A program made the translations under genes and the position numbers. A model generated the notes under the pieces. It ran no database searches. It saw only the letters and a list, made by a program, of their open reading frames with translations, and was not told the origin of the DNA. From Atopobiaceae bacterium UBA7016 (lineage in GTDB: Bacteria; Actinomycetota; Coriobacteriia; Coriobacteriales; Atopobiaceae), in NCBI GenBank assembly GCA_002449555.1, contig DJXA01000232.1, positions 20,157 through 25,754 of the forward strand: 5,598 nucleotides of DNA. Reading direction: 5' to 3'. Shown here piece by piece: positions 1 to 5,590 of the stretch (positions are counted from its first letter, which is position 1; each line of letters opens with the position of its first letter).

Positions 1-1
1 A

Positions 2-14
2 GGGGGCTACCCCC
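2..14 (-). terminator. Hairpin after nrdD, possible intrinsic terminator
   Basis: On the minus strand, 32 bases after the nrdD stop, the sequence GGGGGTAGCCCCC can fold into a five-bp all-GC stem with a three-base loop. Only one T is visible after it before the window ends, so the U-tract needed to confirm a terminator cannot be seen. Nearly the same hairpin follows the metallopeptidase gene at the other end of the window, where it does have a TTTT tail. Confidence 0.5.
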
Positions 15-46
15 AAACCGCACCAACGTGCACCGGCGTTCCAGCT

Positions 47-2059
47 TTACAGCCCAAGGCGCTTGCGCTTGGCCAGCGCCAGCTCTTCGTCGCAGATGGG
101 GCAGTACGCGTGCTCGCCGGCGATGTAGCCGTGCTTGGGGCAGATGGAGAACGTGGGCGTCACTGTGATGTACGGCAGGCGGAAGTTCTCCAGCGAACGC
201 TTCACCAGCTGCTTGCACGCCTCGGCGGAGGACACGCGCTCGCCCATGTACAGGTGCAGCACGGTGCCGCCGGTGTACTTCTTCTGCAGCTCCTCCTGCT
301 CGGCCAGCGCCTGGAACGGGTCGGACGTGTAGCCCACCGGCAGCTGCGAGCTGTTGGTGTAGTACGGCTCGGCCGCAGTGCCCGCCTGAATGATGCCCAC
401 ATAGCGCTTGCGGTCCTCGCGCGCAAAGCGGTACGTGGTGCCCTCGGCCGGCGTGGCCTCCAGGTTGTACATGTGGCCGGTCTCCTCCTGGAACTCGACC
501 ATCTTCTCGCGCACGTGGTCAAGCACGCGAATGGCCATCGCGCGGCCCTCGGGACCGGTGATGTCGTACGCGTCGTGGCTGAAGTTGCGAATCATCTCGT
601 TCATGCCGTTGACGCCGATGGTGGAGAAGTGGTTGCGCAGGGTGCCCAGGTAGCGCTTGGTGTACGGGAAGAGGCCCGCGTCAATCAGGCGCTGAATCTC
701 CTTGCGCTTCAGCTCAAGCGACGTCTTCGCAAGAACCAGCAGGTAGTCGAGCTCCTCCAGCAGCGCCTCTTCGTCGCCCTGGTGCTTGAAGCCCAGGCGC
801 GCCATGTTCATGGTCACCACGCCGATGGAGCCGGTCTGCTCGGCCGAGCCAAACAGGCCATTGCCGCGCTTCAGCAGCTCGCGCAGGTCAAGCTGCAGGC
901 GGCAGCACATGCTGCGCACCATGTTGGGCTCGAGGTCGGAGTTGACGAAATTCTGGAAGTACGGCAGGCCGTACTTGGCCGTCATCTCAAACATCAGGTC
1001 GGCATTGGGGCTGTCCCACGGGAAGTCCTTGGTGATGTTGTAGGTGGGAATGGGGAAGGTAAACACGCGGCCCTTGGCGTCGCCCTCGGTCATGACCTCG
1101 ATGAACGCGCGGTTGATCATGTCCATCTCTTCTTGCAGGTCGCCGTAGGTGAAGTCCACCGGCTTGCCGCCCACCAGCGGCACCTGGCGGCGCAGGTCCT
1201 CGGGGCAGGTCCAGTCAAAAGTCAGGTTGGAGAAGGGCGTCTGCGTGCCCCAGCGGCTGGGGACGTTCATGTTGTAGACGAAGCCCTGCATCTCCTGCTT
1301 GACCTGGTCATACGTCAGGTGATCGACGCGCACGAACGGCGCGAGGTAGGTGTCGGTAGAGCTGAACGCCTGAGCGCCGGCCCACTCGTTCTGAAGCGTG
1401 CCGAGGAAGTTGACCATCTGGCCCATGGCGGCGGAGAGGTGCTTGGGAGGCGCGCTCTCGACCTTGTTGGGCACGCCGTTAAAGCCCTCGTTCAGCAGGG
1501 TGCGCAGGCTCCAGCCAGCGCAGTAGCCCGAAAGCATGTCGAGGTCGTGGATGTGCACCGAGCCGTTGCGGTGCGCCTCGCCCACCGCGGGCGGGTACAC
1601 GTGGCTGAGCCAGTAGTTGGCAATGACCTTGCCGGACACGTTAAGGATGAGGCCGCCCAGGCTGTAGCCCTGGTTGGCGTTGGCGTTGACACGCCAGTCG
1701 GCGCGGCTGAGGTACTCGTTGACGGAGCTGGTCACGTCGATGTAGGTCTCACGGTCGCGGCGGGTCTGGCTGCGCTTCTCGCGGTAGACGATGTAGGCGC
1801 GCGCCGTCTCGAAGTGATTGGCGGTGATGAGCGTCTGCTCGACGATGTCCTGAATCTCTTCGACGGTGGGCGCCGCGCCCTGGAAGCGGTGCGCGATGAC
1901 CTTGCAGGCCTGTCCGGAGAGGATGATGGCCTCATCGGGACCAAACTCGCCGGTTGCGGCACCGGCCTTCTCGATGGCGGCCGTAATCTTTGACTGGTCA
2001 AAGCTGGTCAGCGAGCCGTCGCGCTTGACGATTGACGTGGGGTAATAGATGGGAGACAT
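47..2059 (-). CDS. nrdD: Anaerobic (class III) ribonucleoside-triphosphate reductase, C-terminally short
   Basis: NrdD reduces ribonucleoside triphosphates to deoxyribonucleotides without oxygen, using a glycyl radical installed by the radical-SAM activase NrdG. The protein is 670 residues. An ATP-cone occupies about residues 8-100 (IVKRDGSLTSFDQSKI). The catalytic barrel follows, with HIHDLDMLSGYCAGWSL near 169-185 (Cys180) and SMCCRL at 383-388 (Cys385/386), the family's active-site cysteine regions, then GSIGVVTMNMARLGF at 410-424. The C-terminal FSICPKHGYIAGEHAYCPIC (637-656) holds the first zinc CxxC pair (Cys653, Cys656). The frame stops 14 residues later: the second CxxC and the RVxGY-type glycyl-radical motif, present in E. 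coli NrdD (712 residues), are missing. The start at 2059 has a GAGGAGG ribosome binding site. An in-frame ATG at 2116 is rejected because it lies inside the -10 box. The product is certain; activity as encoded is doubtful unless the radical segment is supplied elsewhere. No nrdG is visible; it could lie beyond position 1. Confidence 0.93.
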   Translation of the reverse strand: MSPIYYPTSIVKRDGSLTSFDQSKITAAIEKAGAATGEFGPDEAIILSGQACKVIAHRFQGAAPTVEEIQDIVEQTLITANHFETARAYIVYREKRSQTRRDRETYIDVTSSVNEYLSRADWRVNANANQGYSLGGLILNVSGKVIANYWLSHVYPPAVGEAHRNGSVHIHDLDMLSGYCAGWSLRTLLNEGFNGVPNKVESAPPKHLSAAMGQMVNFLGTLQNEWAGAQAFSSTDTYLAPFVRVDHLTYDQVKQEMQGFVYNMNVPSRWGTQTPFSNLTFDWTCPEDLRRQVPLVGGKPVDFTYGDLQEEMDMINRAFIEVMTEGDAKGRVFTFPIPTYNITKDFPWDSPNADLMFEMTAKYGLPYFQNFVNSDLEPNMVRSMCCRLQLDLRELLKRGNGLFGSAEQTGSIGVVTMNMARLGFKHQGDEEALLEELDYLLVLAKTSLELKRKEIQRLIDAGLFPYTKRYLGTLRNHFSTIGVNGMNEMIRNFSHDAYDITGPEGRAMAIRVLDHVREKMVEFQEETGHMYNLEATPAEGTTYRFAREDRKRYVGIIQAGTAAEPYYTNSSQLPVGYTSDPFQALAEQEELQKKYTGGTVLHLYMGERVSSAEACKQLVKRSLENFRLPYITVTPTFSICPKHGYIAGEHAYCPICDEELALAKRKRLGL

Positions 2060-2062
2060 GGG

Positions 2063-2070
2063 CCCTCCTC
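2063..2070 (-). promoter_or_regulatory. Ribosome binding site that sets the nrdD start
   Basis: The minus strand reads GAGGAGGGCCC directly before the ATG at 2059. This near-perfect Shine-Dalgarno sequence, together with the promoter upstream, selects Met at 2059 over the longer frame that begins at 2116. Confidence 0.8.
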
Positions 2071-2109
2071 GGCACAGCGGGTGTCTCGTGGTTGGCGATT
2101 GAGCAAGAA

Positions 2110-2125
2110 CCACCATACCTTGCGC
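2110..2125. promoter_or_regulatory. NrdR box 2 (overlaps the nrdD -10)
   Basis: The plus strand reads ccaccataccttgcgc and matches the NrdR consensus at about 10 of 16 positions. It would be weak alone, but it lies 16 bp from box 1 (32 bp centre to centre, about three helical turns), the usual spacing of paired NrdR sites. It covers the -10 element, so occupancy would block RNA polymerase. Confidence 0.5.
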
Positions 2126-2140
2126 ATGTTACCGTTTCAA
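2112..2140 (-). promoter_or_regulatory. Sigma-70-type promoter of nrdD
   Basis: On the minus strand TTGAAA (2140-2135) is separated by exactly 17 bases from TATGGT (2117-2112), a good match to the housekeeping -35/-10 pattern. Transcription would start near 2105, giving a leader of about 45 bases before the ATG at 2059. The -10 lies within the downstream NrdR-like box and the -35 lies just inside the upstream one, an arrangement suited to repression. Confidence 0.7.
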
Positions 2141-2141
2141 G

Positions 2142-2157
2142 ACCCAATATCTTGTGG
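2142..2157. promoter_or_regulatory. NrdR box 1 (upstream)
   Basis: The plus strand reads acccaatatcttgtgg and matches the near-palindromic NrdR consensus acaCwAtATaTwGtgt at 13 of 16 positions, including the AT core. NrdR is the ATP-cone repressor of ribonucleotide reductase genes and typically binds pairs of boxes near their promoters. The position just upstream of the nrdD -35 fits that role. The match was made by eye; binding is inferred. Confidence 0.65.
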
Positions 2158-2206
2158 TTAAAAAGGTGTCGCCGTTCGCGGAATGAAGCCGTGGTAGGAG
2201 CGGCAG

Positions 2207-2635
2207 TTAGTCCTTCGCGATGTCCGAGCGCAGCTTCATGAGGCGTTCACGAAGTATCTGGTAGCGCAGGTGCTTCTCTTCCTTGGCAAAATGGGTGTCA
2301 CGCGACTGCTCGACTACATGCTCATAGTCTAGTTTTTGATTGCCAAACTGCTCGCTGGTCAAATCGAATACGCAACCATCGACGTCATTAAAGCAGTGGT
2401 AGTTGCCATCGCCCAGCGGCACTCCGTACACCTTGCCGCCAAAGAGGTCCTGTACGAGAAACGCGGTGATGGAACACTGGCCCAGCGTGCGGTTGTCCTC
2501 GCTCCAACGCTCGCGCATGCGCGGGGCGCACGTCTCGGCGCACCAAAGCTTGCTGAGCTGATCGTACATGTCGCACGGCGTAAAACCGTCTTTGTCAAAA
2601 ACCTGTGCTTGTTGCCATCCGTAGAAGCAATACAT
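2207..2635 (-). CDS. YunG-like protein with a Cys/His/Asp pattern
   Basis: A 142-residue soluble protein without signal peptide or membrane segment. It resembles the YunG family, whose function is not established to my knowledge. Visible blocks are LWCAETC (30-36), RERWSEDNRTLGQCSITAFL (41-60), FGGKVYGVPLGDGNYHCFN (65-83) and VFDLTSEQFG (89-98), followed by a charged helical tail. The GQC cysteine (Cys54), His80 and Asp91 are spaced like a papain- or transglutaminase-like catalytic triad; this is inference, as no fold can be checked here. The start at 2635 is preceded by AAGGAG nine bases upstream; an internal Met at residue 23 has no such site. The gene lies upstream of nrdD on the same strand with 147 bp between them and no clear terminator, so some read-through into nrdD is possible, although nrdD has its own promoter. 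Family assignment is from recall of conserved blocks. Confidence 0.75.
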   Translation of the reverse strand: MYCFYGWQQAQVFDKDGFTPCDMYDQLSKLWCAETCAPRMRERWSEDNRTLGQCSITAFLVQDLFGGKVYGVPLGDGNYHCFNDVDGCVFDLTSEQFGNQKLDYEHVVEQSRDTHFAKEEKHLRYQILRERLMKLRSDIAKD

Positions 2636-2644
2636 GGGTATCCT

Positions 2645-2650
2645 CTCCTT
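2645..2650 (-). promoter_or_regulatory. Ribosome binding site of the YunG-like gene
   Basis: The minus strand has AAGGAG nine bases before the ATG at 2635 (a further GAGG sits closer), supporting this start. Further upstream TAAGAT (2674-2669) could be a -10, but no convincing -35 is found, so no promoter is called. Confidence 0.6.
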
Positions 2651-2713
2651 AGCGCGTGATTTCCCTGTATCTTACACGCGGCGTGCCCGTGGGTGAGCGA
2701 CGTAAGAGGGCCT

Positions 2714-3190
2714 ATGGACGAAGAGCTGGTAGCGACACCTGAAGTTGCCATGGCGGCCAATGAAGCCGATGTGGCCGAGGATGCCGTTGACAAGGCAGAT
2801 AAGGAAGCCTCCGGCGCCCTTGCCAAGGCCGAACACGCGGCCAAGGTAGCGGGCCAGGTTGCGGCTGCTACGGTCTTGGCCACGTCGCTTACGGCCGTGC
2901 TGAGCGAGCCGCCGCGCGCCGATCTGATCACGCTGCCGGAACCCACGCCCATCGTGCAGATCTACAACCCCTACGCGGACGAGGTCGAGCCCGCGGAAAC
3001 CGAGGAAGACGACACCGAGCCCAACCGATGGAAGCGTCTGCTGAAGATTCTGCGCATGCTCGCCGTGGCGCTACTGATTGCAGCTTCGATTGCGTTTGGC
3101 CTGCTTAAGGGCTGTGCCTCGTGCAGTGCAGGCTTCCTGCTGCCGCCCGACGAGCCCCCTCAGGAAGAGCAAGCAGACCAGTCCCAGTAA
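2714..3190 (+). CDS. Hypothetical acidic single-pass membrane protein
   Basis: Not recognised. From the ATG at 2714 it encodes 158 residues. Residues 1-63 are Ala-, Glu- and Asp-rich and probably helical, possibly coiled coil. Residues 64-83 are Pro-containing (LPEPTPIVQIYNPY), and 88-103 are strongly acidic. RWKRLLKILR (105-114) then leads into a hydrophobic stretch at about 109-131, a likely transmembrane helix. The tail has two cysteines (GCASC, 133-137) and a Pro/Glu/Gln-rich end. The basic residues before the helix predict a cytoplasmic N-terminus and a short outside tail. The milder hydrophobic segment at 46-63 is probably not membrane-spanning. The start is uncertain: a GTG at 2693 is in frame but has no Shine-Dalgarno, whereas the ATG at 2714 has AAGAGGG just before it. 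The gene diverges from the YunG-like gene and converges on ispE. No function can be assigned; that it is a real gene is supported by steady codon bias and the clear membrane segment. Confidence 0.7.
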   Translation: MDEELVATPEVAMAANEADVAEDAVDKADKEASGALAKAEHAAKVAGQVAAATVLATSLTAVLSEPPRADLITLPEPTPIVQIYNPYADEVEPAETEEDDTEPNRWKRLLKILRMLAVALLIAASIAFGLLKGCASCSAGFLLPPDEPPQEEQADQSQ

Positions 3191-3223
3191 ACGCAATTTT
3201 GGTCCCTGACTCCTAAATTGCGT
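3191..3223. repeat. 33-bp palindromic element between convergent genes
   Basis: Perfect 9-bp arms ACGCAATTT (3191-3199) and AAATTGCGT (3215-3223) enclose a 15-base centre, tggtccctgactcct. The element begins on the base after the upstream gene's TAA and ends on the base before the ispE stop. Its centre, GGAGTCAGGGACC on the minus strand, recalls REP-like palindromes associated with RAYT/IS200-type transposases; that likeness is from memory and unverified. It could also act as a two-way transcription stop, but neither side carries a long U-run. Confidence 0.6.
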
Positions 3224-4081
3224 CTAGGCGGTACGGGTGGCGTGGGACCACCAGCCGTGGGCGGCGGCCATGGCGGCTGCGCGCTCTGCAGCCTCATCGC
3301 TTTCGCAAATGCCAAACACGCAGCTGCCCGAACCAGTGACCTGCGCGGCAAGCACGCCCTCGCAGGCGCGCAGCGTGTCCACCACTACCTGTTCCTCCGC
3401 CTCAAGCGCGCACGCCGCGGGCGCCAAGTTGTTGTACAGCGCCTGGGCAACCAGCCGCACGTCAGAGGCCTCAAGCGCCGCAGCCATTGCATCGACGGGC
3501 TCGGGTGCGATGGGGTTACGGTCAAACTCCGCGTAGGCCGCGGGCGTCGACACGCCACCAGCCGGCCGAGCAAGCACCACGGGCACACCCACCAGCGGTG
3601 GATACGTCCGCCTCAGGTTGTCGCCCACGCCGTCGAGCCACGACGGAACCGGATGCAGGAAGAAGGCCACGTCGGCGCCAGCGCTGCGCGCGATGGCCAG
3701 CACGCGCGGGTCGTCCAGATCAATACCCCACAGCTCGCAGAGGCCGCGCAGGATGGTTGCCGCGTCCGTAGACGCGCTCCCCAGACCACTCTTGTCAGGA
3801 ATGTTGCGCACCAGGACAATCTGCGCGCCTGCCTCAATACCAAACTCGTCAGCCAGCTTGCGCGCGATGCGCGCCGCCAGCGTACGCTCGCTCGGCACGT
3901 CCAGCTCGGGAACAACCGTCACCATAATCTCGTCCGCCGGCGACACCGTGACCTCGTCATGCAACTCGAGCGCAATCATGACAGAGTCAGCACGGTGATA
4001 GCCGCGCTCATCTCTGCCTTCGTAGATTCCAAGATGCAGATTTACCTTGGCGTGGGCAGCCAACGAAATGGTGCCAGCCAT
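3224..4081 (-). CDS. ispE: 4-diphosphocytidyl-2-C-methyl-D-erythritol kinase
   Basis: IspE phosphorylates the 2-hydroxyl of CDP-methylerythritol with ATP, the fourth step of the non-mevalonate (MEP) route to isoprenoid precursors, in the cytoplasm. The 285-residue protein has the GHMP kinase motifs in order: AKVNLHLGI (11-19) with Lys12 in the catalytic lysine position, GYH (27-29), the glycine-rich ATP loop SGLGSASTDAA (98-108), GADVAFFL (135-142) with Asp137 matching the catalytic aspartate, and VTGSGSCVFG (248-257). The ATP loop departs from the common GLGGGSSDAA form but keeps the key glycines and the Ser/Thr-Asp pair. Length is normal for the family. The start at 4081 is chosen because GGGAGG lies five bases upstream and AHAKVNL then falls near the N-terminus; the frame extends to 4126, but that extension overlaps the end of veg. 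The gene follows veg by 13 bp and is probably co-transcribed with it. Confidence 0.92.
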   Translation of the reverse strand: MAGTISLAAHAKVNLHLGIYEGRDERGYHRADSVMIALELHDEVTVSPADEIMVTVVPELDVPSERTLAARIARKLADEFGIEAGAQIVLVRNIPDKSGLGSASTDAATILRGLCELWGIDLDDPRVLAIARSAGADVAFFLHPVPSWLDGVGDNLRRTYPPLVGVPVVLARPAGGVSTPAAYAEFDRNPIAPEPVDAMAAALEASDVRLVAQALYNNLAPAACALEAEEQVVVDTLRACEGVLAAQVTGSGSCVFGICESDEAAERAAAMAAAHGWWSHATRTA

Positions 4082-4086
4082 GTCAG

Positions 4087-4092
4087 CCTCCC
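4087..4092 (-). promoter_or_regulatory. Ribosome binding site that sets the ispE start
   Basis: The minus strand has GGGAGG with a five-base spacer before the ATG at 4081. It sits in the 13-bp gap after the veg stop and supports the shorter ispE reading. Confidence 0.7.
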
Positions 4093-4094
4093 GC

Positions 4095-4394
4095 CTACTG
4101 CAGGGGCTCTTCGGGCGTGAAGTCAAGAATACGCTCGCCCGTGTTGATGTCGTACAGCTCGACCGTGTTGGTCAGCACGTCAACGTACTGGTAGGACTGA
4201 CGCGCACGACGGCCGCGGCGCTCCTCAACCTCAACCACAAACAGCGAAGGATGGGCACCGACCAGCGTGCCTGTCCGTTCGACGATGCGCGAACGTCCCA
4301 TATTTGCGCGAACTTTGATGCGCTGGCCCTGAAGCGCGACCAGCTCGTCGCGAATATCGTCTACCCTATTGACGGACGGAATCTCGGTATCCAT
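4095..4394 (-). CDS. veg: Veg family protein
   Basis: A 99-residue protein of the Veg family (DUF1021). Recognisable segments are ALQGQRIKVRANMGRSR (about 20-36), IVERTGTLVGAHPSLFVVEV (37-56) and QSYQYVDVLTNTVEL (66-80), the core shared with Bacillus subtilis Veg. The N-terminus is slightly longer than in Bacillus and the tail ends in an acidic TPEEPLQ. In B. subtilis Veg has been reported to stimulate biofilm matrix expression by opposing the repressor SinR; no SinR system is visible here, so the role in this organism is open. GGAGG lies five bases before the ATG at 4394. The gene precedes ispE by 13 bp; in Bacillus veg also lies just upstream of ispE, with sspF between them, so the pairing is old. 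A strong GC hairpin lies just upstream of its ribosome binding site. Confidence 0.88.
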   Translation of the reverse strand: MDTEIPSVNRVDDIRDELVALQGQRIKVRANMGRSRIVERTGTLVGAHPSLFVVEVEERRGRRARQSYQYVDVLTNTVELYDINTGERILDFTPEEPLQ

Positions 4395-4408
4395 CTAATC
4401 CTCCGGTA

Positions 4409-4430
4409 TGCCGCGCGGCCTCGCGCGGCA
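4409..4430. promoter_or_regulatory. Perfect 9-bp GC hairpin upstream of veg
   Basis: TGCCGCGCG (4409-4417) and CGCGCGGCA (4422-4430) are perfect reverse complements around a four-base loop. In a veg transcript the stem would end three bases before the CGGAGG ribosome binding site at 4405-4400, where it could affect translation or RNA stability. On the plus strand it covers the place where a -35 for the metallopeptidase promoter would be, so it could instead be an operator. There is no U-tract, so it is not an ordinary terminator. Confidence 0.6.
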
Positions 4431-4445
4431 GCATTGTGGTGAGCA

Positions 4446-4451
4446 TATAAT
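4446..4451 (+). promoter_or_regulatory. Candidate -10 box for the metallopeptidase gene
   Basis: A perfect TATAAT lies 36 bases before the ATG at 4488, which would place the transcription start near 4458 with a leader of about 30 bases. No -35-like sequence lies at the right distance upstream; that stretch is GC-only and forms the hairpin at 4409-4430. The veg promoter must lie in the same short gap; TAGAAT on the minus strand (4455-4450) is a weak -10 candidate that overlaps this box. Confidence 0.5.
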
Positions 4452-4476
4452 TCTACCTTAGGATTCTTGACTTCAC

Positions 4477-4482
4477 GAAAGG
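4477..4482 (+). promoter_or_regulatory. Ribosome binding site of the metallopeptidase gene
   Basis: GAAAGG lies five bases before the ATG at 4488. The in-frame TTG at 4467 has no such site, so the ATG is preferred. Confidence 0.6.
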
Positions 4483-4487
4483 CAGAC

Positions 4488-5564
4488 ATGAACGAACAGC
4501 GTATCCGCCGCGTTCTAGACAATCTTGAGGAAATGGGCCTCTCGCAGGCGCTTATCTGCGACCCGACGTCCATCAAGTATCTGACCGGCTACTACACCTT
4601 TCCGCACGAGCGATTCTTTGCCCTGCATCTTTCGCCGCAGGGCGCCACGCTCTTCTGCAACAAGCTCTTTCCCGACGCGACGGGTTTTGCCGACCGCCTG
4701 ATCACCTTCACCGACACCGACGACCCGCTGCCGCTGGTGGCCGATGTCTGCGCAAGTGGCGAGGCCCTGGGCGTTGACAAGGACCTGCCGGCCCGCTGGC
4801 TGCTACCGCTGATGCAGCTGGGTGCCGCGCGTGGCTTCGAGCTGGCGTCTACGGCCGTAGATGCCGCGCGCTCGGCCAAAGATGCCGAAGAGCGGGAGCT
4901 GATGCGCAAGGCGAGCCAGCTGAACGATGAGGCCATGGGGTGGCTTGCCGCACAGGTGCACGAGGGCGTGACCGAGCGCGCCATTGCCGAGGGACTTTTG
5001 GGCTGCTACCGTCGGCTGGGCTCTGACGGCTATTCGTTTGATCCCATCGTGAGCTTTGGCGCCAATGCGGCAGATCCGCACCACGAGCCCGATGACACGG
5101 CCTTCGTTCCCGGGCAGACAGTACTTTTTGATGTGGGATGCCTGTGGCAGGACTACTGCTCGGACATGACGCGTACGTTCTTTACCGCCGAGCCGACGGC
5201 GCATCAGCTTGAGGTGTACGAGACCGTGCGTCGCGCCAACGAGGCCGCAGCCGCCATCGTGGCGCCGGGCGTCGAGTTTGCGCAGATCGATGCGGCCGCA
5301 CGCGACCTCATCACCGACGCGGGGTATGGCCCGTACTTCACGCACCGCCTAGGCCACCAGATTGGCCTGCAGGCGCACGAGCCGGGCGACGTCTCAGGCA
5401 GCCATCACGAGCCGGTCCGCCCGGGCCAGATCTTCTCCATCGAGCCGGGCATCTACCTTGAGGGCGATATCGGCGTGCGCATCGAGGACCTCTGCCTCGT
5501 CACCGAGGACGGACACGAGATTCTGAACCACTACCCGCACGAGGCCACCGTCCTGCAGGTGTAG
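4488..5564 (+). CDS. M24 family metallopeptidase (prolidase / Xaa-Pro aminopeptidase type)
   Basis: A 358-residue cytoplasmic peptidase, the usual size for this family, predicted to cleave peptides with proline in the second position (Xaa-Pro dipeptides or N-termini). Residues 1-125 form the creatinase-like N-terminal domain, with ALICDPTSIKYLTGY at 21-35. The C-terminal pita-bread domain carries all five expected ligands of a two-metal centre: Asp215 (VLFDVG), Asp226 (SDMTRTF), His290 (HRLGHQIG), Glu319 (SIEPGIY) and Glu333 (VRIEDLC). His297 in LQAHEPG and the DPHHEP segment (196-201) match active-site positions of Xaa-Pro peptidases. No signal peptide is present. The gene diverges from veg and is followed ten bases later by a terminator hairpin, so it is probably transcribed alone. 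Motifs cannot separate prolidase (PepQ) from aminopeptidase P (PepP), so no symbol is given. Confidence 0.9.
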   Translation: MNEQRIRRVLDNLEEMGLSQALICDPTSIKYLTGYYTFPHERFFALHLSPQGATLFCNKLFPDATGFADRLITFTDTDDPLPLVADVCASGEALGVDKDLPARWLLPLMQLGAARGFELASTAVDAARSAKDAEERELMRKASQLNDEAMGWLAAQVHEGVTERAIAEGLLGCYRRLGSDGYSFDPIVSFGANAADPHHEPDDTAFVPGQTVLFDVGCLWQDYCSDMTRTFFTAEPTAHQLEVYETVRRANEAAAAIVAPGVEFAQIDAAARDLITDAGYGPYFTHRLGHQIGLQAHEPGDVSGSHHEPVRPGQIFSIEPGIYLEGDIGVRIEDLCLVTEDGHEILNHYPHEATVLQV

Positions 5565-5574
5565 CTGAGACGCT

Positions 5575-5590
5575 GGGGGTAGCCCCTTTT
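5575..5590 (+). terminator. Intrinsic terminator of the metallopeptidase gene
   Basis: Ten bases after the stop, GGGGGTAGCCCC can form a short all-GC stem with a GTAG loop, followed directly by TTTT. The stem is only four bp, so efficiency is uncertain, but its place after the stop and its T-run fit a terminator. Confidence 0.6.

Noticed and set aside
110..1993. A 627-codon open frame on the plus strand opposite nrdD
   Set aside because: It is antisense to a clearly conserved gene. Its product is dominated by Ala, Val, Leu, Arg and His with no domain, as expected from the complement of GC-biased codons.
2060..2116. A 19-residue N-terminal extension of NrdD from the ATG at 2116
   Set aside because: That ATG lies inside the -10 box and upstream of the predicted transcript start; the ATG at 2059 has a strong ribosome binding site and begins just before the ATP-cone.
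2158..2206. A terminator for the YunG-like gene ending in the T-run at 2164-2160 (minus strand)
   Set aside because: Only a 3-bp stem (CCG/CGG with a four-base loop) is found before the T-run, and seven bases separate the two, so no convincing hairpin exists.
2359..2952. A 197-codon minus-strand frame spanning the YunG-like gene and part of the plus-strand membrane protein
   Set aside because: It overlaps two better supported genes on both strands and has a low-complexity Ser/Ala-rich product with no recognisable domain.
3218..4120. A 300-codon open frame on the plus strand opposite ispE
   Set aside because: ispE on the other strand has all the GHMP kinase motifs; this frame has none, is rich in Arg and His, and has no ribosome binding site.
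4082..4126. A 15-residue N-terminal extension of IspE
   Set aside because: It overlaps the end of veg, has no family-like sequence, and the downstream ATG has GGGAGG at good spacing.
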